A stretch of 64,000 nt of DNA, taken from NCBI RefSeq assembly GCF_003012735.1, contig NZ_PXYI01000005.1, positions 248,001 through 312,000 of the forward strand. The letters run 5' to 3'. The notes under the pieces are model-generated. The model was not told the origin of the DNA. It was given only the letters and a program-made list of their open reading frames with translations, and searched no databases. Shown here piece after piece: positions 59,473 through 64,000 of this stretch. Made by a program: the position numbers and the translations under genes. Each line of letters opens with the position of its first letter. Within the stretch, counting starts at the first letter, position 1. The DNA is from Allosphingosinicella deserti. Its GTDB lineage: Bacteria > Pseudomonadota > Alphaproteobacteria > Sphingomonadales > Sphingomonadaceae.

Positions 59473-59930
59473 TCGGCGTCGTCCTCGATCGCGTGCATGT
59501 CGTCGTCCGAGAGGCCGAAATGGTGGCCGACCTCGTGGACGATGACGTGGGTGATCAGCGCCTCGAGCGAGACCCCGGTCTCCACCCATTCGTCGAGCAA
59601 GGGCCGCCGGTAGAGGTGGATGATCGGCATCAGCTCGCCCGGCGCCATCTGCTCCTGCTGCCCGACGGGACGCCCGCTGTAGAGCCCGGTCAGTTCGAAC
59701 GGATCCTCGATTCCGAATTCCGCGAGCACGTCCTCGGCCGCGAAATCCTCCACCCGCACGACCACGCCGCCGAGCAGATCGCGAAACTGGGCGGGCAGCC
59801 GCGCCATCGCCTCATCCGCAAGTGCCTCGAACAGCGCCGCATCGGGGGCAAAGGTCTCGCCCGTTGGACGCTCGTTCGTTTGACGCTCGCGCGCCCCCGC
59901 TTGTCGCTCGCTTGTTTGACGCTCGCTCAT
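59469..59930 (-). CDS. Zincin_1-type metallopeptidase-like protein
   Basis: A 153-residue protein of the small alphaproteobacterial Zincin_1 (DUF1025) family, with a HEVGHHFG zinc site near the C-terminus and a terminal acidic Asp/Glu-rich tail. Function of the family is unknown although the metal site looks intact. The N-terminal 25 residues are low-complexity [20 protein letters not shown], encoded by a tandem repeat. The ATG at 59930 is chosen because GGGAC precedes it; an ATG at 59942 would add four residues. Divergent from the pterin dehydratase gene, with ccmA downstream. Confidence 0.85.
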   Translation of the reverse strand: MSERQTSERQAGARERQTNERPTGETFAPDAALFEALADEAMARLPAQFRDLLGGVVVRVEDFAAEDVLAEFGIEDPFELTGLYSGRPVGQQEQMAPGELMPIIHLYRRPLLDEWVETGVSLEALITHVIVHEVGHHFGLSDDDMHAIEDDAE

Positions 59931-59990
59931 GGCACGTCCCATAAGGCCCAAGCACTGGCCGCGCCAGCGAGGGGCGCAATGGAGGGTGGA

Positions 59991-60275
59991 ATGCTGCTGA
60001 CCGACGGGATCCGAGAGGAACGCCTCAAAGCGCTCGCGGGCTGGACCTATGATCCGGATGTCCGTGCCATTCGGCGCAGCTTCCGCTTCGCGGATTTCGC
60101 CGAGGCCTTCGCGTTCATGACCCGCGTCGCCTTGCTCGCCGAGAAAGCCGATCATCACCCGGAGTGGACGAACGTCTGGAGCAGGGTGGATATCGCCCTC
60201 ACCACCCACGACGCCGGCGGCGTCACCGAACGCGACATTGCGCTTGCCGCCGCGATCGACGCCATCGCCGCCTGA
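59991..60275 (+). CDS. phhB: Pterin-4a-carbinolamine dehydratase
   Basis: A 94-residue PCD/DCoH family protein. Conserved HHPEWTNVW is at residues about 55-63, with an [16 protein letters not shown] helix before it, and [12 protein letters not shown] near the end. It dehydrates 4a-hydroxytetrahydrobiopterin during phenylalanine hydroxylation or acts in pterin metabolism. GGAGG is about 8 bp before the ATG at 59991. No phenylalanine hydroxylase gene is in the window. Divergent from the metallopeptidase gene. Confidence 0.93.
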   Translation: MLLTDGIREERLKALAGWTYDPDVRAIRRSFRFADFAEAFAFMTRVALLAEKADHHPEWTNVWSRVDIALTTHDAGGVTERDIALAAAIDAIAA

Positions 60276-60374
60276 CCCCTCATCCAGCCTGCCGATGCGC
60301 ATGGCGATTACGCAAAACCACGCGCTTGCCCTTTGCGCGATCGCCCACTAGAGGGCCTTCGTTCCAGAGCATGC

Positions 60375-60465
60375 GGAGCGGTGGCCGAGTGGTCGAAGGC
60401 GCTCGCCTGGAAAGTGAGTATACGTCAAAAGCGTATCGAGGGTTCGAATCCCTCCCGCTCCGCCA
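60375..60465 (+). tRNA. tRNA-Ser (anticodon GGA)
   Basis: A 91-nt type II tRNA with encoded CCA. The acceptor GGAGCGG pairs with CCGCTCC, discriminator G, the anticodon loop CTGGAAA reads GGA (UCC codon), and a long variable arm (TATACGTCAAAAGCGTAT) is present as usual for tRNA-Ser. The T loop GGTTCGAATCC is canonical. A strong terminator hairpin starts within its CCA end. Confidence 0.97.
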
Positions 60466-60503
60466 CTAAAAAAGGCTCCCGTTCAGGGGGCCTTTTTTAG
60501 TGG
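60462..60503 (+). terminator. Strong hairpin terminator after tRNA-Ser
   Basis: CCACTAAAAAAGGC on the left pairs with GCC-type GGCCTTTTTTAGTGG on the right, with CTCCCGTTCAGGG in the apical part. The T-run TTTTTT makes this a canonical intrinsic terminator. It follows the tRNA directly; part of the left arm lies in the tRNA CCA end. Confidence 0.88.
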
Positions 60504-60506
60504 CGA

Positions 60507-60685
60507 AGCGGGAGGTGTTGAAGAGCCCTCCAGGGTTCGGAGTCGGAGCCGCGCAGCGGCGGAGACGGGCGAGCTTGTCGAGCCCAATCCCTCCCGGAAC
60601 GGGAGGTGTTGAGAGCCCTTCCGGTTCGGAGTTGGAGCCGCACAGGCGGCGGAGACGGGCGAGCTCGTCGAGCCCAATCCTCCCG
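60507..60685. repeat. Two-copy direct repeat of about 86 bp
   Basis: Copy 1 (about 60507-60595) and copy 2 (about 60600-60685) share GGGAGGTGTTGA-AGAGCCC, then GGAG-CGGAGCCGC, GGCGGAGACGGGCGAGC and GTCGAGCCCAATCC. Each copy contains the stem GGGCGAGC...CGAGCCC and ends in CTCCC, complementary to its GGGAG start, so each could fold as one hairpin. It lies after the tRNA terminator and before the GGDEF-EAL gene stop. The nature of the element is unknown. Confidence 0.8.
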
Positions 60686-60690
60686 CTCGC

Positions 60691-63174
60691 TTACGCCGCG
60701 GAGCGCCAATCTTCGCTTTGCCGGCCGATCGCCGCCGGAACCTCGCCCGCCGGCATCGGGCGGCCGTAAAGGTAGCCTTGGCCGATGTGGCAGCCGAGCG
60801 CGGCGAGGACGTCGTGCTGGGCGCGGGTCTCGATCCCTTCAGCGACCACCTGTTTGCGGAGGCTCCTTCCGAGCCCGATCACGGCGTCCACGATGGCGCC
60901 GTCATTCTCGTCCCGCTGCAGATCCTTGACGAACGATCGGTCGATCTTGATCACGTCGACGGGGAAGCGCTTGAGGTGGGACAGCGAGGCGTAGCCGGTC
61001 CCGAAATCGTCGAGTGCGATGCTGATGCCGCCAGATGCGAGCGCATTCAACGCCCGTTCGACATATTCGGCGCCCCGTCCAAGGAACACGCTTTCGGTGA
61101 CCTCGACCTGCATGTCGCCCGGCTGCAGACCATGATGACGGAGCCGTCCGAGCAGCCGCTCGGCAAAGTCGTCGTGCCGGAATTCGGCGGCGGACGCATT
61201 CAGCGCGACATGGCCGAAGGCGATGCTGCGCGCACGCCAGGCGCCGATGTCCCGCATCACTTGATCGATCATCCGCTCGCTCAGCTCGACCGCGAGCACG
61301 GGATCCTCGAAGCAGGCGGCGATCGTGTCCGGTGTGCGAATCCGGCCGGCCCGGTCGCGCCAGCGCAGCAGCGCCTCGAAGCCGGCGAACAGCCCGGTCT
61401 GAAGATCGACCTTGGGCTGGTAGAAGGGGACGACGAGATTTTCGTCGATCGCATGTTTGCCGGTCTTGAGCATGACGCTGCGCTGATGAAAGGCATCGCG
61501 CAAGGCGGGTTCGAACGTCCTCAGCGTTCCGCCGCCCATCGCCTTGGCGGCGTAGAGCGCGAGATCGGCGCTTTTGAGCAATTCGCTCTTGGAAGCGCCG
61601 TGATCGGGGAAGAGCGCCGCGCCGATGCTGGCGCGGCATTCGAGCAGAGTCCCGTCGTGGAGGAAGGGCAGCCGCATCGCCGCGGCGAGCTGCTTCGCGA
61701 ATTCGAGGAGCTCGGCCTCGCTTGTAACATCCGGCAGGATGACCGCGAACTCGTCGCCGCCGAGCCGCGCGACCATGTCGCGGGGGCCGGTGATGGCGCG
61801 CAGATGCGCGGCGAGGGTAACCAGCAAGGCATCGCCGGCATCGTGGCCGAGCGTGTCGTTGGTCCGCTTGAAGTCGTCTACGTCGAGCAGCAGGAGGGCG
61901 AAGGGACGGCCAAAACTATCGCCCGCTTCCCCGGCGACTTCGCGGTCCAGCCGCTGCTGAAGCAGTGCGCGATTGGGGAGACCGGTGAGGGCGTCGTGGC
62001 CCGCCGACCAGCGGGCCTGCTGCTCGGCGCGCTTCTGATCGCTGATGTCGCGCGCGGTTACGAGCAGCCGTGGCAGCGTCGGCGCGGTGTCCACCGGCGT
62101 GACGATCACGTCCCAATAGCGTGCCGCCGGATGCTCCACCGTGAAGCGGATTTTCTCACCAGCCGGCAGCGCCCGGGCGGCCGCGCGCCAGGCGCTCCGA
62201 CGCACCTGATAGGTCGCCAGATCGGACCAATGCGCGCCGAGCGGCGAACGCCGCCCGGGGACGCCGAGCGCCGCTTCGGCGACGTCGTTGCAGAACGTCA
62301 CGCGCCCGCTGCCGTCGAGCAGCAGCAGCGCGTCGGGTGCCGCGACCAGCAGGCGCGAGGCGAAATCGCGTGCGGAGGCGGCCTCCTCGACTGCGAGCAC
62401 CTGCTCGTGGATATCGGTGCACGTGCCGTACCAGCGGCGGATCGCCCCGGTCTCGTCCCGCTCCGGTAGCGCCCGGCTCAACACCCAGCGAAACTCGCCC
62501 GATCGGTGGATCAGGCGGTAGCGGGCCTGGTAGGGCGCCCCGGACTCGAGACTCCGCGTCCACATGTCGCGTGCATCTTCGCGATCGTCCGGGTGGAGGA
62601 GATCGAGCCGAAGGATGCTTTCGTCATCGGCCAGGCGCCCGGTGAAATCGACCCATCGCTCGTTGTAGAAGGCTTCGCGCCCGTCCGGCGACACCGACCA
62701 CGCCATCTGGGGAATGGTGTCGAGCATCTTGCGCCACTGGGCGGAGACCGTGCGCTCGAGATCCTCGGCCTGCTTGGCCGCGGTGACGTCGCTGATGATC
62801 CCTTCCAGGAAGATCGGCTGGTCGTCGGCATCGCGCACCGCATGGCCCTGCTCGGCAACCCAGCGCAGCGTGCCGTCGCGGTGCCGGATCGGATAGGTGA
62901 TCGCAAAGCGGGTGCGGGCTTCGAGCGCCTGGTCGACCGCCGCTTCGACGTCCGGAAGATGCTCCGGTAGGATGAGATTCGCCCAGCCGCTTCCGTCGAG
63001 GCTCTCGCGGTCATAGCCGGTCAGCGCCTCGCCGCCTTCGCTCAGAAACGAGAAGCGCCAGGGCGCGCGAAGCTCGCTGCGATAGAAAAGTCCGTTCAGG
63101 CAGGTGAGGATGCTGTGAAAGGAACGCGCATCGTCGCGTTCGCCGAGGATGGCCGTGAACGTGTCCGCCGTCAT
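60691..63174 (-). CDS. PAS-PAS-PAS-GGDEF-EAL cyclic-di-GMP enzyme
   Basis: An 827-residue cytoplasmic protein. Three PAS/PAC units (about 20-140, 140-265, 265-395) precede a GGDEF domain with an intact GGDEF motif (near residue 470) and an EAL domain with EALLR (near 598), EVTES, DDFGTGYASLSHLKRFP and VAEGIET, all the metal-binding and catalytic residues that I can check. It could both make and degrade cyclic di-GMP, with PAS domains deciding. No membrane segment or signal peptide. GGGGGA lies upstream of the ATG at 63174. A PilZ protein at 44.1-44.8 kb is a potential effector, though far away. Confidence 0.93.
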   Translation of the reverse strand: MTADTFTAILGERDDARSFHSILTCLNGLFYRSELRAPWRFSFLSEGGEALTGYDRESLDGSGWANLILPEHLPDVEAAVDQALEARTRFAITYPIRHRDGTLRWVAEQGHAVRDADDQPIFLEGIISDVTAAKQAEDLERTVSAQWRKMLDTIPQMAWSVSPDGREAFYNERWVDFTGRLADDESILRLDLLHPDDREDARDMWTRSLESGAPYQARYRLIHRSGEFRWVLSRALPERDETGAIRRWYGTCTDIHEQVLAVEEAASARDFASRLLVAAPDALLLLDGSGRVTFCNDVAEAALGVPGRRSPLGAHWSDLATYQVRRSAWRAAARALPAGEKIRFTVEHPAARYWDVIVTPVDTAPTLPRLLVTARDISDQKRAEQQARWSAGHDALTGLPNRALLQQRLDREVAGEAGDSFGRPFALLLLDVDDFKRTNDTLGHDAGDALLVTLAAHLRAITGPRDMVARLGGDEFAVILPDVTSEAELLEFAKQLAAAMRLPFLHDGTLLECRASIGAALFPDHGASKSELLKSADLALYAAKAMGGGTLRTFEPALRDAFHQRSVMLKTGKHAIDENLVVPFYQPKVDLQTGLFAGFEALLRWRDRAGRIRTPDTIAACFEDPVLAVELSERMIDQVMRDIGAWRARSIAFGHVALNASAAEFRHDDFAERLLGRLRHHGLQPGDMQVEVTESVFLGRGAEYVERALNALASGGISIALDDFGTGYASLSHLKRFPVDVIKIDRSFVKDLQRDENDGAIVDAVIGLGRSLRKQVVAEGIETRAQHDVLAALGCHIGQGYLYGRPMPAGEVPAAIGRQSEDWRSAA

Positions 63175-63311
63175 GGTCGCAAGATGTCCCCCGCCGTGAG
63201 CGCCCCGGCGCGCGCCAACCTGGCCATAACCCCGGTTAAGCTGCGAAGCCTCTACCGTGTGGTTACGTAATCCTACGATAGGCCTGGAAAGCAGGCCGAC
63301 GACATTGCGGT

Positions 63312-64000
63312 TCAGGCTGTCCGCAGCGTCTCCAGGAAGTGGATCGTGGCGCGTTCCAGGTGGCTTGCGCTCTCGTTCAATCTTTCGGCGGAGCCGTTGA
63401 CGAGATCCGCCAGCCGCTCCGCCGAGTGGGCCGTCGCGGCAACCTCTTCGACCTCGCTGGCTATGGCGGCGGCGCTCGCGGCCGCTTCCGCAGCGCTTGC
63501 ATTCAGCCGCTGGGTCGTCTCCTGCTGCTCGGCAACGGCTGCACGGATGATCTCCGCGGCGGCGCCGAGCTGGTCCACGACTCCGACGATCTCTACGAGC
63601 GCCTGTTCGACGTTCGAGGCACCGGCGCCGACGCTCCCGACAAGGTCCCTGATCTCGGCCGTGGCATGGCGCGACTGGTTCGCCAATTGCTTCACCTCCG
63701 ACGCCACCACGGCGAAGCCCGCGCCTGCCGAGCCCGCCCGGGCTGCCTCGATCGCCGCATTCAGCGCAAGGAGATTGGTGTTCTTGGCGACCGTGGCGAT
63801 CTGCTCGGCAAAGCTGTCGATATCGTTGACCCGCTCCGACAGATCATGAAGCGCAGTTTCGCCCGCCGACGTTCGGGCGTGGGCGCCGAGGCTGAGCCGC
63901 GTCTGGTGGCCGGCATTGGCCGCGATCTGCTCGATCGATCTGGCGAGGCTCGTCGATCGCTCGGCCATGTCGCGAACCGCTAGCGACGACTGACCCGCGC
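63312..64000 (-). CDS. Methyl-accepting chemotaxis protein, C-terminal part (cut by window end)
   Basis: The C-terminal 228 residues of a chemoreceptor-type signal transducer; the frame stays open through the window edge, so its N-terminus and sensor lie outside. The signalling tip is visible as [23 protein letters not shown]...[23 protein letters not shown], and a long helical return with many Ala/Glu follows. The tip is canonical in the middle but has KNTN where most MCPs have QTN. The C-terminus is FLETLRTA, with no CheR-binding pentapeptide. Membrane segments cannot be seen in this part. No che gene is next to it. Confidence 0.9.
   Translation of the reverse strand, partial: AGQSSLAVRDMAERSTSLARSIEQIAANAGHQTRLSLGAHARTSAGETALHDLSERVNDIDSFAEQIATVAKNTNLLALNAAIEAARAGSAGAGFAVVASEVKQLANQSRHATAEIRDLVGSVGAGASNVEQALVEIVGVVDQLGAAAEIIRAAVAEQQETTQRLNASAAEAAASAAAIASEVEEVAATAHSAERLADLVNGSAERLNESASHLERATIHFLETLRTA

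Overview
The window reads as a chromosomal segment of a GC-rich alphaproteobacterium, most likely an order Sphingomonadales organism (Sphingomonas/Sphingosinicella type). Reasons: the very large 180-kDa-class NAD-glutamate dehydrogenase next to a PAS_5-type protein, several long TonB-dependent receptors, an RHH_4-type small regulator, hydrolase/TonB-receptor/MFS/TetR catabolic clusters, and a candidate EcfG-type (GGAAC-N17-CGTT) promoter. I see no plasmid, prophage, IS element or CRISPR array. Genes are densely packed on both strands. The genus is inference from gene content, not a computed placement.

Layout. 1-7.9 kb: end of hemH, phaB (PHB synthesis), an RHH regulator, the giant glutamate dehydrogenase, a PAS protein and tRNA-Thr(CGT). 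8.0-13.4 kb: a signalling block with a SARP/BTAD-like regulator, a GAF-PAS hybrid histidine kinase translationally coupled to a REC-LytTR response regulator, an unknown protein and a stand-alone receiver. 13.9-19.2 kb: two tandem paralogous TonB-dependent receptors, each followed by a hairpin terminator. 19.5-27.6 kb: a CHASE3-like chemoreceptor, a DUF2332 protein, an HSL-type esterase, a small membrane protein and a 1113-residue Cache-PAS hybrid kinase. 27.7-31.9 kb: a polysaccharide pyruvyl transferase / F420-hydrogenase-beta-like pair, a frameshifted secreted serpin and a YciI protein.

32.0-39.0 kb is the most interesting segment: a tightly overlapped eight-gene operon with an SPFH/SHOCT protein, two zinc-ribbon DUF4178 proteins, a 48-residue membrane peptide, a DUF350 membrane protein, a membrane-anchored spermidine-synthase-like aminopropyltransferase, a Tat-type FAD oxidoreductase and S-adenosylmethionine decarboxylase. 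It looks like a membrane-associated polyamine-type modification or stress system. No putrescine-forming enzyme is present, so the aminopropyl acceptor is open.

39-43.2 kb: an EmrAB-TolC-type efflux operon with a palindromic operator candidate upstream. 43.4-46.4 kb: small proteins, a PilZ protein, maiA and a class II aldolase-like protein. 46.5-56.0 kb: an FAD amino-acid/amine oxidase coupled to a 2-oxo-acid decarboxylase, facing an alpha/beta-hydrolase-TonB receptor-MFS operon with a palindrome at its promoter, plus an orphan HicB-like protein and a TetR regulator. 56-60.5 kb: M16 peptidase, methyltransferase, ccmB, ccmA, a Zincin_1 metallopeptidase, pterin dehydratase and tRNA-Ser(GGA) with a strong terminator and a two-copy ~86-bp repeat. 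60.7-64 kb: a PAS-GGDEF-EAL protein and the C-terminal part of a second chemoreceptor cut by the window edge.
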